A stretch of DNA of 64,000 nt. It comes from Syngnathus acus (Eukaryota > Chordata > Actinopteri > Syngnathiformes > Syngnathidae). Under the pieces are notes generated by a model that had not been told where the DNA came from, searched no databases, and saw only the letters and a list, made by a program, of their open reading frames with translations. The position numbers were made by a program, and so were the translations under genes. Shown here piece after piece: positions 12,978-25,400 of this stretch (positions within the stretch are counted from its first letter, which is position 1; each line of letters starts with the position of its first letter). The stretch lies in contig NC_051090.1 in assembly GCF_901709675.1 (NCBI RefSeq), positions 237,501 to 301,500 of the forward strand. Reading direction: 5' to 3'.

Positions 12978-14419
12978 CAGCGTTAGCGTTGTTCTGCATT
13001 CCGCAGGCAAGTTTGCTCTTGGAGGAGCATCTAGTCATATGTTTCATATGTATTGCTCTTATTTTGAACTTGCTCGAATGAGACTGACAAAGACCTCGCT
13101 CGACTGTGTGTGGCAAAAATGACGCTGTCACACTTAGCACAAGCTCTGGAAACACAGTGGCATCAAGCGGAAGCTCAAGGCACCTCTATTCCATTGCTGG
13201 AATGAGCAAGGAAGGACAAAAGCCTTGACATGAAAGCAAAACCATCCATTACTAAACAAATGGCCAAAGATGAAGCACATCCACCTCCAAAATGGATGAC
13301 GACAACAACAAGGCAGGCTGCTGATCAATCATGGGGCTCCAACAACTGAGGAGGGACTTTCGTTTTACAAATGTCTTTTGAGAATCAAATGATTGGGCAG
13401 GCAGCTTAAAGTGACACGCTAATCATTTGACTCCGTGTGGAAAATGAGATGGGCTGTTATTGAACGAGAAGAACGCAGAAAGCAATCGGCCTAAAAATAG
13501 AATCGTTCTCAAAAGGATCACTAAATGAGGATGCTAGATGCAAGAACCAGGCCCGGGCCAGCTAGCAATATGTATTAATAGACTCGGTGAGGCGATGCAG
13601 ACAAAAGACCTTTGAAATGTGTCGCAATGAAGATGCTAATGAAATATTCCCTTTGATTAGAAGGAGCCTTTTGTACATGTTACAGCTCTCCAGCAGAAGT
13701 CCATCTCACCAAACTACACACTGCAGCACCAAAGCAATCTACAGACACAAAAAGGATGCTTGCAACTTAAACAAGTGCTCAATAGATGCTCAATAGAATT
13801 TAAGAAGAGACAAATATTAGGTAAGATATCACAATGTTTGTGGGCTCATACGTATGTATATCATTGAACAGGTGTGTATGAAATTGAAGGCGCACACGAG
13901 CGCTTGCAGTCATGCTCGGTTCTCGAGATGCTTGGAAGGAAGGGCACGTCAAGTGAACATTTTGTTGAGAACTATGCACGGATGTACACGGTTTATCTGC
14001 ACAGTGCCCACTCAATCTGGACCCCGTTGCAAAGCCATAAAACGATTGAATGACCATGACAATTGATGGGAGCCACAAACGCACGCGCATGTGCACGGAT
14101 TGCAAATTCCCATCATACGTATGTACGTATGTGCAAATTCATGAGTTGCTATTATTGTTAGAGTGAGGCATCATACAACAATGCTACAACAATTGATGTG
14201 GTATGTTAGCTGTCAAAGCGTCTATCCTGTCTTTCTGCAAGTTAGCTGTCAAAGAGTCGATCCTATTTTAGTGCCTCGCTGCCGCTGCAAACTGGCGCAA
14301 GGCACACCATCTTCTATTCTCTGTCGTCTTTTGTCTTCCACGTCAACTCAATAAATGCGTGTTGCCTTACGTTGCAGAGCCGAATAGTTATCCATCCCCA
14401 GGCTGCAGGTGGCGCTTCC

Positions 14420-14640
14420 AATTTCCAGAGAAAGAATGGAGAAAAGACGAGGAGTGGCGGCGGGGGGGGGGAGAAACGCCCTGTCCGGTCGGCGTCGTCG
14501 ATCAATCAGACCGCGAGCCTGGGTGATTCCGAGACAGGTACCTTGACCCGGTCCGCCGCCCGTCGCATCTTTAACGCCCCCGTAGGCAGAAAGCGGAGAT
14601 GAGCTCATCGGTCCGCTCGGGCTCCAGCACCGCTGGGTGC
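14420..14640 (-). promoter_or_regulatory. GC-rich segment with a candidate lrrc7 5' UTR exon
   Basis: A CpG-rich block, unlike its surroundings. On the minus strand it contains a plausible splice donor (CAAG|GTACCT) whose exon would end at 14,542. Such a non-coding first exon is required because coding exon 8496-8698 starts at an acceptor. No transcript evidence is available and other upstream positions are possible. Confidence 0.25.
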
Positions 14641-14854
14641 TTTAAATCCAGCCAGCAAGTCGGATGCCACCGCTCAGTCAATTCCAGACATAAAATCAAA
14701 GATCAATTATGACACGGTGCGCACAATTCAAGATGCACCAAAGAGGAGGAGCTGGACCGCGGGAAAAAGATACGTCCTTGTGCGTGCGTGCGTGCGTGCG
14801 TGAGCCCGCTGCATTCAGTGGGAGCGTCTCCTCCCTCCCATCTATCTCCCTCAG

Positions 14855-14918
14855 AGGAGGAGGAGGAGGAGGACGAGGACGAGGACGAGGACGAGGATGA
14901 GGAGGAGGAGGAGGAGGG
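14855..14918. repeat. (GAG/GAC)n trinucleotide array
   Basis: Purine-rich triplet array next to the GC-rich segment upstream of lrrc7; open as poly-Glu/Asp but with no recognisable protein context. Confidence 0.85.
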
Positions 14919-15585
14919 AGTCAGCGAGCCTGCGAGCGAGCAGGCGGGGAGATGGATGAATATGGGACGAGGATGTGGAAGGTATGTTTGCGCGTGAGAA
15001 AGCGAGACGGGGAGACGGGGGACAGAAAAAATGAATCTATTTTTTTCATCTTGCTTGCTCTCGCTCAAACACACACAAGCACACGCACACACACACATGC
15101 GCCCCACAGCCACCCAACACACGCTCCTGGTTTACTGCTGCGCTTGTCCACGTTGGAGCCTATACAGCCGAGTTGCGTGGAACAACCTGGAGTATTGGCT
15201 AATCAATGGCAGGGCACAAACAACTATTGACATTCGCACCTGTGAACAATTAAACTAGCATCCATATTTCTGGAATGAGCCAGAGCACCCGCAGAAAAGA
15301 AAAGATGCAGAGCGCCTGCCCCGAGCCTTTATGTAAAACAGTAACGTTTGAAATCTTGACTGTTAACCAATTACGCTTTGGTGTTTCCACCATTTTTTAT
15401 TTGCTGACATAACCACTAGGCAGCACTAATTGAGGTCAAAATAAATCAATGAAGAAAAGTAGCGACACAACCGCAGGCCTTTACGACCACGACGGGAAAT
15501 GCAAATGGAAGAAGACCAATGGCAAGAAAGTAAGACTTTGTGGCTTTTGGAGATGGATGGGACTTTTTGTCACTCTGCCCCATAT

Positions 15586-15913
15586 AGTTAAAGTTAAAGT
15601 TAAGTTAAAGTCCCAATGATCGTCACACACACATCTGGGTGTGGTGAAATTTGTCCTCTGCATTGAACCCATCCCCGTGTGATTTTAATCCATCCCCTGG
15701 GGGAGAGGGGAGCAGTGAGCAGCAGCGGTGCCGCCGGGCTCGGGAATCAGTTGGTGATCTAACCCCCCAATTCCAACCCTTAATGCTGAGTGCCAAGCAG
15801 GGAGGCAATGGCTCCCATTTTTATAGTCTTTGGTATGACCCGGCCGGCCGGGGTTTCAACCCACAACCTTCCAGTCTCAGGGCGGACACTCTACCACTAG
15901 GCCACTGAGCTGG
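15586..15913 (-). mobile_element. tRNA-derived SINE, copy 1
   Basis: About 328 bp. On the minus strand the head contains an internal Pol III box A (TGGCCTAGTGG) and a diverged box B (GGTTGAAACCC) 40 bases on, then a body and a tail of TTAACTTTAACT repeats. The same unit occurs at 43.55 kb and 53.68 kb with over 95% identity by eye, so the family was recently active. Confidence 0.85.
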
Positions 15914-16077
15914 TCGTATAGTATTTATGAGGTCAGGTTAGCATTTTTCCCAACAAATGCTCAGTAAAGTGTAGCGCTTTAAATTCCACTGCAATCCTGC
16001 GTCACATGATGCAGCCGTCCAAGCCTTGTGTTGACATTGATTCTATACGTATGATGCCAAAGCAGCAGTAGAAGCTT

Positions 16078-16078
16078 T

Positions 16079-16125
<47 letters not shown>

Positions 16126-16149
16126 CTGCCTGGCTGCCTGGCTGCCTGG

Positions 16150-16188
<39 letters not shown>

Positions 16189-16276
16189 GCTGCCTGGCTG
16201 CCTGGCTGCCTGGCTGCCTGCCTGCCTGCCTGCCCGCCTGCCCGCCTGCCCGCCTGCCCGCCTGCCCGCCTGCCTA
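16078..16276. repeat. (CCTG)n microsatellite with CCTGG and CCCG variants
   Basis: About 200 bp of tetranucleotide units. The minus-strand Gly-Arg-Gln-Ala frame is a repeat artefact. Confidence 0.95.
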
Positions 16277-18082
16277 TAAGTGACCCCCTTCTCTTTATTC
16301 CGAGCTTGTGGAATCGTCCATAGCGACCAGCTTTTCTTTTGCCAGATTGACCATTCAATGAATATTGAGAATGGATGTTTAATGTATCACATTAGTGCTC
16401 CTTCTCCGCCCACTTCATTTGTGTGTCTTTCCAGTCATCCCAGTCAGCCATACAGCTAAGCAAGCCCTAGACATCTGTATGCAGGCAGAGTCAACCTGCA
16501 AGACGTGATCCCATTGGCCCATTTCCAATGCTGTGGCAGCGGATCGTTTGCGGACAGTTATTGTCCAGCACCATTGACAACATTGATTGCATTCAGCGAC
16601 ATGACTCAGGTCTGGGACAATTCCAAATGGCTTGCTTTAAGTGGGATTAAGACGGGATTTTCTCATTTGGATGTTCTTGTAATGTGCTCTCAGGAGTGAC
16701 TCACTCCATTTTTTTTCCCTCCCGTATGTGTAAGCCATTAAGCGGCAAGGACTGACGATGCGGTCACAAAGTATCATTTGCGAGTGCTTCGTCTAGCGTG
16801 AAGCAGCTTCGCTCTTCTTGTGAGAAGAAAAAAGTCATTACAGCAAACTCCACTCACAAAAGGAGAAGGAAATCTTGCCAGCAAAAGGTGTGAAGTTGTG
16901 CACTCCGAGATGCCACCTCGTGATACAGATTCCATCTTTCTTTTCACTTGGAAAGGCGCTTGCTTTTCCTGACTCAGCGAACATGCATGATTAGGGACAG
17001 TTACCATAGCAACAGCAGATCGTGAGAAGGAGAGAGGAAGGACATGGGCATGGGGAGAATCAAGCTGCACAATGACAACTGGCCACATACTATGTACACG
17101 CACTTCCACACTTGAGATGGATGGCTTCAGATGACCACTGCGTTGCTTGGACCCGAACCTTCTTACAACACCAGAATCATCAGCAACATTGTTTGGCAAA
17201 GTCAACAACAAATCCAGTTTCACATCAAAGCTCATTAGGTATCATCGGAAGGCGTTCAATGAACCAAAGTTCAAATTCAGGTAGAACTCAAATCATTGAG
17301 TGCGCTACGGCTGCATGATTGTGGGCGGGCGGAAAATGCCCTCCAAGTGGCCACTCAACGCCGGCTAACATCATCTGCAAGTGGAGATTTGCCGTCGATC
17401 ATCAAGCAAGGGTGTCGCACTCAATTTATGTGGAGGGCTTGTGTCTTAAAAGTACAACTACTTGCACAATAGAAACGAAGAACGCCTGGCTCCTACCTTT
17501 ACTGTTGACCAATGAGGTTGTTGCGGTGGATGCAGGCTTGGCGTGGCGCTTGTGCTAGCAGTCGCCCTCAGTGACGCTCGGGGTCTCCGGGTGACGACGG
17601 CGGCGGCGGCGGCCTGCGCTCGCTCAAATTCATCCCTACTTCCTAATGACTCCAGAGTGAGCAGCAGTCCTTCTTGCCTCACAAGCCCTATAGGTCTTCT
17701 GTGGAAAAAGAACAATATCCATTTGAGGCCAGCGACTTTCCTTCTGTTCATTCTTGTCCAAATCATCATCAGAATAATCACAATAGAGAACAGAACCGTC
17801 ATTTGGTGTCATTTTCAAATCCTGTCCACCTTTATACGCTCATCGGTCTCACTCTTGCGCTCTCGGTCCAATCCATCATTGCATAGTGGCAGTGATGGGT
17901 GAATTAATAAAGGAATCTTAATGGAATGCAAGTCCCAGAGGTCTGCCTTTCTGGGTGGGACGTCGTCGGTGACACAGAGAGCGGGCACATTATATACTAC
18001 ATAAGAGCATACATACTGCATGCCCCTTTCTTCACATGCACTACTGGAGGAAGACAAAACCAATGTATACAGCGGGCGAGCC

Positions 18083-18361
18083 ATCCATCCGTCCGTCCGT
18101 CCGTCCTTCCATCCATCCATCCATCCATCCATCCATCCATCCATCCATCCATCCATCCATCCATCCATCCATCCATCCATCCATCCATCCATCCATCCAT
18201 CCATCCATCCATCCATCCATCCACCCACCCACCCTTCCATCCATCCACCCATCCATCCATCCATCCATCCATCCATCCATCCATCCATCCATCCATCCAT
18301 CCATCCATCCATCCATCCATCCATCCATCCATCCATCCATCCATCCATCCATCCATCCATC
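18083..18361. repeat. (CATC)n microsatellite, about 280 bp
   Basis: The longest simple repeat in the left part of the window, open in all six frames because the unit has no stop. Minor CGTC and CACC variants occur at the left end and centre. Confidence 0.97.
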
Positions 18362-18857
18362 ATCAGCGTGCCCCTATGGCTGCAGAGGAAAAGGAGGAGA
18401 GGAGAAGGGTGAAGAGATGAGGACACTGAGAGCAGGCAGGGAGGGAAAAGGACAATATCAATACCAAAAGAAAAAGTTTGGTACAATCAGAGAGCAAAAA
18501 TCTGGATACCTGTCAAATTCATATGAAAAAGAATGCAATAATATTGCACTACTATCACATTTGCAATGGCTGGCAGGCCACGAGTGGATCTCATTCAATA
18601 GTGGGTGAAGGTGAATCTTGGGTCGTGGTAGATGCTGATGCCACGTAGTGGCAAAAGGTGGAACTGCACGAGCATGCAGTCGCGAGACCATCATCTATCT
18701 CCATGCTAGAAGCGGGAAGAAAGCCTGCCATCAAGTTGCCATCAGATAATGACTTGGGACATATGCACAATGTGGAAGAGGAATGACTTGATTTTCCCAT
18801 TTTCTCTCAGAGCCCGCTTGCGTTACGTGATACAAATCGGAACATTGTGCAATGTAG

Positions 18858-18861
18858 GGGA

Positions 18862-18924
<63 letters not shown>
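18858..18924. repeat. (GAAA)n microsatellite
   Basis: About 16 tandem AAAG units followed by unique sequence. Confidence 0.95.
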
Positions 18925-19489
18925 GAATGGCTGGTAAAAGAAAGGGCGAAATCTTCAAGCAATGTAAAGAAGAAAGAGGAGTGTGTCTTGCTGAGGCCCA
19001 GGGGGTGTCCTGTGTTCCCACAATGCTTTGCTCTAACCTACTTTGGTATTTCTGTTTCTGTCTTTGTCTCTCTCTGCACTGCCCTGAGTGGGCCGCTGTG
19101 TGACTTTTTGTGTAACGCGCACACTTCTGCACTTTTGCTGTCGTGTAACCAGTCGGAAAGAACCTACCCACATTTATATAAGCAACAAATATGCAATCAC
19201 CTATGCAGGACTTTTAGAGTTGTGGGGGCTGAGTGGGCAGCCCATGCAATCAGCTCAGCAACATTCGGTTGCCATGGAAACTAATTAGCAGCACACAGAG
19301 TCTTGAAATATCACCATCAAAGTGTGCTGATGTGACTACAGTGGCTACGTTCATACGGACGCATTTATTCGGATCAAATGGCAATCACAATGTTTTTCTT
19401 CGGTTTGACTTTCATTTCCGGCCTATTTGGTCAATCTGCGCATGTCCATGTGCATGCGCCTTGATAACCGTCATGTTTTGTTCTCTGCT

Positions 19490-19855
19490 CTTCCCAAGTC
19501 TTGTCGCAAAAGTCTCCAGTGGGTGCAAAACGCTGCAGCTAGACTGCTCTCCAGGACGCGAGAGTTTTTAACCCTATTGATTACCCTGACCGATACGAGG
19601 CAACTTGCACTTGAGATGTTATTTGACTAAGCCATAAAACAGTTCATGGCTTAGCGCCTTCCTATCCGATCGACCTAGCGGCGTCCCGAAACCTTCGCCG
19701 GTGAGCCCAAAGGCCAAAAGCAAGTCGGCAGGGTCAAGAGCATTCTCGATGAGGGCTCCAGAGCGTGGGAATGCCAGCATATCAGAGCCGCTACCTCAGT
19801 AGAAGACACCATTGGAAACACATTTTGATGCTATGGCCTTTAATTAACCTGCGCT
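19490..19855 (+). mobile_element. 3' fragment of an L2/Rex-like LINE reverse-transcriptase ORF
   Basis: The plus strand reads SCRKSLQWVQNAAARLLSRT, the hallmark 'LQ-VQNAAARLLT-TR' block that precedes the C-terminal end of many fish non-LTR retrotransposon ORFs. It is followed by out-of-frame remnants matching the next conserved blocks: 'AINSSWLSAFLSDR' (cf. KALNGLAPSYL) and 'RAPERGNASISEPLPQ' (cf. APRLWNSLP). Frameshifts and stops show it is dead. The family call is from motif memory only. Confidence 0.6.
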
Positions 19856-20914
19856 AGCCCATTTAGCTGCGCTTTTTGCTGGGCACAGGGAGGGAGCGAG
19901 CCAGCGGCGAGCCAGCATCAAATGCTAAGAGCGGCTGGGCACCCTCCTAGCCGCATAGCGTCGGTCTCCTGTTTTTCCATTCATTTCGTCATAGAGCCAA
20001 CAAGGCTGTGCACAAGTGGACGCACGCTACAATCCAACTGCATTTTGCACAAATCCGGGACATCTCAGTGTCCCGTTTTTTGGCCTTCTTCACGGGACAG
20101 GCGGTGAAAATCGGGGCCAATCCGGGACAGGTGGCAACTCTGACGGTGACTGAAAAGCTGACAAGTATCTGCTCAAGTCTCCAAGTCATGCAACACAACA
20201 AGTAGAAGAAATGCCTTTGCAGCACAAACCAACCAACACACCTGATCCCAAAGTGGCGTGTCCTCAGATGGTAAAGAAGAGGAGTCCCACTGGCAGAAGC
20301 AGTCAAGCAGAAAGTGCAAAAGTGACTCGTTAGGCTACGGGGAAAGCAGCTGCCGTCTTACCCGACCGACCGAGGTCACTGGCACTTCTCGGCTAGCCTG
20401 CTAGCACACGTCCTACACTATGTGCGCTTCAAACTAGATGCCATGCAAGGATTTACAGTGCAAGTAGCCAATGGCATCATCTCCATGCGCGCACACACAC
20501 ACACACCTATGTTTGATATATTTAGTCTGTCCCAGTGTATCACGCACACAATGGAAACACTCTTGACACATAACAGCCGCAAAACACAAGTGTTGCATAT
20601 TTATGTTGAGCTCCCTGAAGCATTATGTAATTGGTCGTCCTCCTCCTTCCTCTTATGCAGATATTTGACAAGCCTTGACATCAAACCCCAACATATGGAT
20701 CAATTCTTGCAACAATACTTGGATTTGGTCGAGCTGGCATCTTTTATGGTGGTTGGCCTATTAAATCGTGATAGTGTCAAAAGGATTTCAACACCCACAC
20801 AGCAGAGAGCCTTTTCTTCACTCCCACGCATCCATAAAATGAAAAACAGTCAAAGGCTGTCCCAATAAGTCCACCAAATAGCATTGGTGTGAAGAGCTCA
20901 AGAAAAAAAGCCAA

Positions 20915-21143
20915 GGCAAGGCAATACATGGCAAGGCAAGGCAATACATGGCGAGGCGAGGCAGGGGGGCGAGGCAGGGGGCAAGGCAAGGCAAGGCAAG
21001 CAAGGCAAGGCAAGGCAAGGCAAGGCAAGGCAAGGCAAGGCAAGGCAAGGCAAGGCAAGGCAAGGCAAGGCAAGGAAAGGCAAGAAAAGGAAAGGCAAGA
21101 AAGGAAAGGCAAGGAAAGGAAAGGAAAGGAAAGGAAAGGAAAG
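20915..21143. repeat. (GGCAA)n / (GGAAA)n pentanucleotide array
   Basis: About 230 bp of AGGCA units grading into AGGAA units. Long Lys-Ala-Arg-Gln-Gly or Leu-Pro-Cys-Leu-Ala frames on both strands are artefacts of the repeat. Confidence 0.95.
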
Positions 21144-21626
21144 TCTCACCAACAAATGCACCTTCTTCGTCCAGCCCTTTTTCCTCAGCCGACTTTTCCC
21201 AGGGCTCCCGGCGCATTCATCGTTTCCCACAAGGAAAGGAGGGAAAAATACAGGAAAGATTTGAAATCACAAGCATCCTTCTGGCTCTGCTCTTTTCTTC
21301 CCGGCCATCCAATTTCTTCCCAGTCTCCGGAGGAAAGCCAGAGCAACAGTGATACACTGCTGCGCTGCAGGAGACTGAACGTCAATCACACGCGGGTAAC
21401 CTTGGGAACCAGCGGGCCCGCCCCCAGCTTGCTTGCCCAATGGCGGAGCAAGGAGTCACAAGTCCAAATGGATCCACAGATGGATAGCCAAAGCTGCGAT
21501 GGGATCATGTGCAGAGCCAAACAAATAGCGGCCAATTGCAGTACTTGTGAATTCTCGGCTTCTCCCTCTCGCCTCTGACTTCAGAGCCTTTATTTGATAG
21601 TTGCCTAGCAACAGATGGGCATGAGA

Positions 21627-21630
<4 letters not shown>

Positions 21631-21685
<55 letters not shown>

Positions 21686-21702
21686 GGAGTTCAAGTCCTT
21701 AA

Positions 21703-21727
<25 letters not shown>
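21631..21727. repeat. (GA)n then (CT)n, an imperfect inverted dinucleotide pair
   Basis: A GA run of about 50 bp is followed after about 20 bp by a CT run of about 24 bp, so the two runs can pair as a hairpin. Confidence 0.9.
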
Positions 21728-21733
<6 letters not shown>

Positions 21734-22041
21734 CTGAATATTTTAGTTCTCTGCAGCAGCTCGTGTTGAGCCCATCCTCAACACTTAATGTAATAGCAGT
21801 GCTGCTGCAAGTGACGGTATAAAAGGGACATGGAGTTGACATTGCGGTCGGTATAAATACTCCCCCAAAAAAACTACAAGTACACAAATCAACTCTATCT
21901 GACCACGATAACCTGGTCACCAAATGAGCTGCCGTTATGACTTTCATGTATTAGACATTGGCTTTTCAGACTGAATTCAACTGGACTGTGCTGTTCAAAT
22001 AGAACTTGAACAAAACGAATACCAACATCTGTTTCAATTCA

Positions 22042-22047
22042 TTTATT
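22042..22047 (-). terminator. Candidate nasp polyadenylation signal (AATAAA)
   Basis: AATAAA on the minus strand, about 400 bases beyond the nasp stop codon. Confidence 0.5.
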
Positions 22048-22443
22048 TGCAAATTGGTTTACTGCAAGTATACAAAACTGGACAGACAAAGCTATGAAAA
22101 TGGATCTTATTTACAAGAAGAAGAGTTGGGCAAGCATGCTGGTCTTGAAAAAACAGGATCCAGGGGGCCGCTCACGCTGAAGACTGGACCGCGGGCTGTA
22201 AGGAAATGCAATCAATGAGCAAATTGCAGCTTCATGTGCTTGGACACCCGTACGCAAATTAGCCGTGCTTTTGCACAAAGCACGCAAACCGCCACGTTTG
22301 ATCATGTCAACAAGTGTGAGTGTACTCCACATTGAGAAAAAACACCATTCGTGTTCTCTTCAGGGAGCAGGCATTTAGCTTTACCAATTGCCTTCAATCG
22401 TGCTTCATTCCAACAAGATTCGCAGCGCTGGCTGGCTCGCTAG

Positions 22444-25400
22444 CTATTGCCGAACAATCCATCCAAGACCGACACTCGCCTCCTGTGATTTTTGCTCCTC
22501 AACTCCATTGTTGGCACTAGAGTCTCCAGTGCCATTAAGTGTAGCTTCCTGTTTGGCCTGCTTAGCATCAGTGTCCTTGACTGGGCTCTTCTCCTCTGGT
22601 TTCCTCTGTGTTGACATATACAAAAAAAAAACTCAACTGTATTCCACCTTGATTTGGGGAAAGAAAACGTCAGCGCCATGACCACCTAATCCACGACACA
22701 TGCCCCTCAAAACACGACAATGAGTTTGGACATTGCAGCAGCAGAACAGGACAAATTGACAAACCTTATTCAACGGACACAAGATCATGGAATGCATACA
22801 AGTATCAGGTTTTTGTTCCTTAAATGCAGCCATCAACTTGTCATGTCAAGCTCTCACCTTTTTCCTAACTAGGTGAGAAATGTCTGAGGCCACTGTAGAA
22901 GATGATGCTCCATCCGTCGATTTCATTGGGCTCTGCGATGGAGAATTTGGTTTTACCGTGAATTCGGATGGTCAGACTACCATTTGGCGGTGAACGCGGC
23001 ACTCTTACCGGTGTGGGGCCAGCAAAGGCTGAAGAGCTGCCATTTTCACTCCGGGAGGCTGATGAGGTTGAAGCGCCGCCCTGCAGGTTAGTTACAGAGT
23101 TAGATGCTTGCTGGCGTAGGCAAAAACCAAGTCCAAAAAAATACTAAGGTTATATTCTCCCGTCCTGCCCAAAACACTTGAGGTTTGCACTTGCATAGAT
23201 TTTAAATTGCTTGATAATCTGCAAAATATTGTACAATATCTGATGAGAATATTTAACAAGAACTTCAACTTCTGTCAACTCGATTGCAGTTATGGTTTCC
23301 GTTGGAAGCCCATCATGACTGACTATGTACACCAATCACTCAAACTAGAGTTTACTTTGAATGTGCAAAAAAAAAAAAAAAAAAAAGAAAAAAAAAAGAC
23401 AATTTGCAACAATGGTATTTTGGCTAGAAACATGAAGTCAACATGATTTGCCTTTTCACGTTCCTGGGCTTTTAGTTTGACACCTGCCGTCTTTATTTCA
23501 TTCTCTTTAATGAGCAGTTGTCGGGCTCGGAGTTGCATTGCGGTGGAACACAATTGTTGGCAAATTGCGTCATAATCTTACAAGCAATATGCATTAAAAA
23601 AGAAAATAGCACAAAACGTTGAGCATTGTGTTTATTTTACTGTGGACCTACAAGCGTCTGTTGGATGGCAGCACTGTCTGTTTTGTGGATTTCTTCAGCA
23701 TCTTCGATTTTTTCTCTAATGTCTGGCAGAAGCTGCTTCAGTTCTTCCATCTCGGTGGTCGCCTCTTCGGTGCTCTCCGCCGCAGCAATCAAGTTCTGCA
23801 ACATGGCTATACAAAGTCTACTATCAGCACTGCAGCACTGGTGCGTTGGACTCCTGGTCAAGTATTTGGCCTTGACGCGGCAAAGGATTTTTTGTGTCGT
23901 CAAAGAAAATGCGCAGTCTTACCCAAGCGGGTTTCAATCACTTTTACGGAGCTGTTGTAGTGTTGAACGGCCTGCCCATACTGGTCCATGTAGCAATGCA
24001 TGGCGGCGACATGGTAATACGTCTCGGCCAGCAGACGACTGTGAGGAGGAAGGTGCTTGAGCTGCAGGGCCAAACATTCCTGGAAATCTTCCAGCGCCTG
24101 AGGATAGTTTCCTTTGGGACGGACGGGAGTCGACACAAACGAGGTCATCGTTTGAAAAGCCAAATACAACTTCTAGGTCACTCACGAATAGCAAATATTC
24201 CAAAGTCACACAGTTCCGGGTTGCAGCAGCAAAACGAACATCGACCCAATCTACGGTTTTAATGTTTTTGTTCCCACAACAGGAAGATACCAGTGGAGTA
24301 GTGTTATGCCGTTCAAATGTTTACAATTGCCACAAAGCCCATTTTCATTTCACTGGCGAAGCACGAGTGGGCAGTCAAGTAGCAGCCCGCCACCAATGAC
24401 ATCTGGCCCTCCACATTACGAGGGGAACAAAACAAAACGTGCCGTCTTGTTTCTGTATACAGTAATGACCTCAGTCAGTTCACTTTCAGTTGCAGCGGCT
24501 CCTCCAACATGCTCAGCACAAAAAGGCCCCAACTCAAAGCTCTAACAACATCAAGCATACCTGCTTCTGCGCCAACTTCTCCAAGTTTCAACAAGGTCTG
24601 GGCTGCCATGAGCTGCTGCTCTTTGTTTTCCTTTCTGAAGCAATTCAGACAAAAAAGGTAGGTGAAAGCGAGCAAGAGCAACGCAAATAGCGCACGGATG
24701 GATGGATGGATGGCACCTTGCCTCTTAAAGATGACCTTGGCCACCTCCAGCATTTCCCAAGCCAATTGCAGATTGTCAACGTCGTCATCCTCCTCCTCCT
24801 CCTCCTGACATAGTGCCATACAAAGAAAGGATTACAATTTCACTTGAACAAAAGGCGGCATTTCCAAAACTCAAAATACCTTGTCACCATTTTTGTCCAC
24901 TTCCCCATCATCGTCGTCTTCATCTGGGAGAAAAGGAGTCATATTTACAAGCAGCCACAAAAGGTGCAAATGAACTCAAGGTAGAGTAGAAATATTTGAG
25001 CGTTCCCTTTAACACCAGCATGTGAACTGTTAAAAAATAACCACACCCAGGATGGTGCTGCCTCATCATGCAACTGCATCAAAAGCTCTACTGCCTGCCC
25101 TCTGCTTCTTTCTCAGGTTTGGAGTCGCTGCTTTCCTCAGCCTCAGCGTCTTCAGTCTTGGCCACAGCTTCATTTTCGGGAGACTCGGCCGTCCCCCCAG
25201 TGCCGTTTGCTACTCCGTTGACTTGAGCTTCCTCAGCCGCGCTCTTTGCTCCTCCATTCAATTGGAAGTGAAAGGGCTTTCCAGAGTGGGCTCCAGCTTG
25301 TTCTGTCGGCGACTCTGCGAGTCCATTTTGCAGCTTCACCTCTGTGCCGCTCTCCACGCGACAGCGTGCCGCCTCGGGCTCGGCCGCCATTGCATCATAC

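Larger units (their letters stand above)
8699..22040. other. Gene-poor stretch upstream of lrrc7
   Basis: About 13.3 kb in which I recognise no conserved coding exon on either strand. It must hold the lrrc7 promoter and 5' UTR exon(s), because the first coding exon begins at an acceptor 14 bases before the ATG. Contents noted separately are many microsatellites, a LINE fragment near 19.5-19.85 kb, a diverged repeat near 10.25 kb, one SINE at 15.59 kb and a GC-rich segment at 14.4-15.0 kb. Confidence 0.7.

Noticed and set aside
12853-13122. Poly-glutamine protein starting MQSLGNQQ
   Set aside because: The Gln run comes from a (CAG)n array, the rest has no recognisable domain, and the opposite strand is equally open.
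14346-14608. Minus-strand frame MSSSPLSAYGGVKDATGG as an lrrc7 N-terminal coding exon
   Set aside because: Densin begins with the conserved MTTKRK at 8,684; splicing this frame to that exon has no support. Kept only as a possible 5' UTR exon.
16078-16276. CRISPR-like array of regularly spaced repeats
   Set aside because: The tandem tetranucleotide arrays have no spacers and the DNA is vertebrate; no cas genes.
17997-18486. Long open frames of repeated Met-Asp-Gly-Trp / Ile-His-Pro-Ser over 100-220 codons on both strands
   Set aside because: Pure product of the (CATC)n microsatellite, open in all frames; no conserved flanks or splice context. The same holds for the repeats at 1,052, 5,566, 6,673, 16,078, 20,915, 34,408, 36,290, 42,530, 54,682 and 57,617.
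20040-20140. Several GGGAC/GTCCC motifs that can pair, as a regulatory hairpin
   Set aside because: Imperfect and short pairing, no recognisable element, nothing to support a function.
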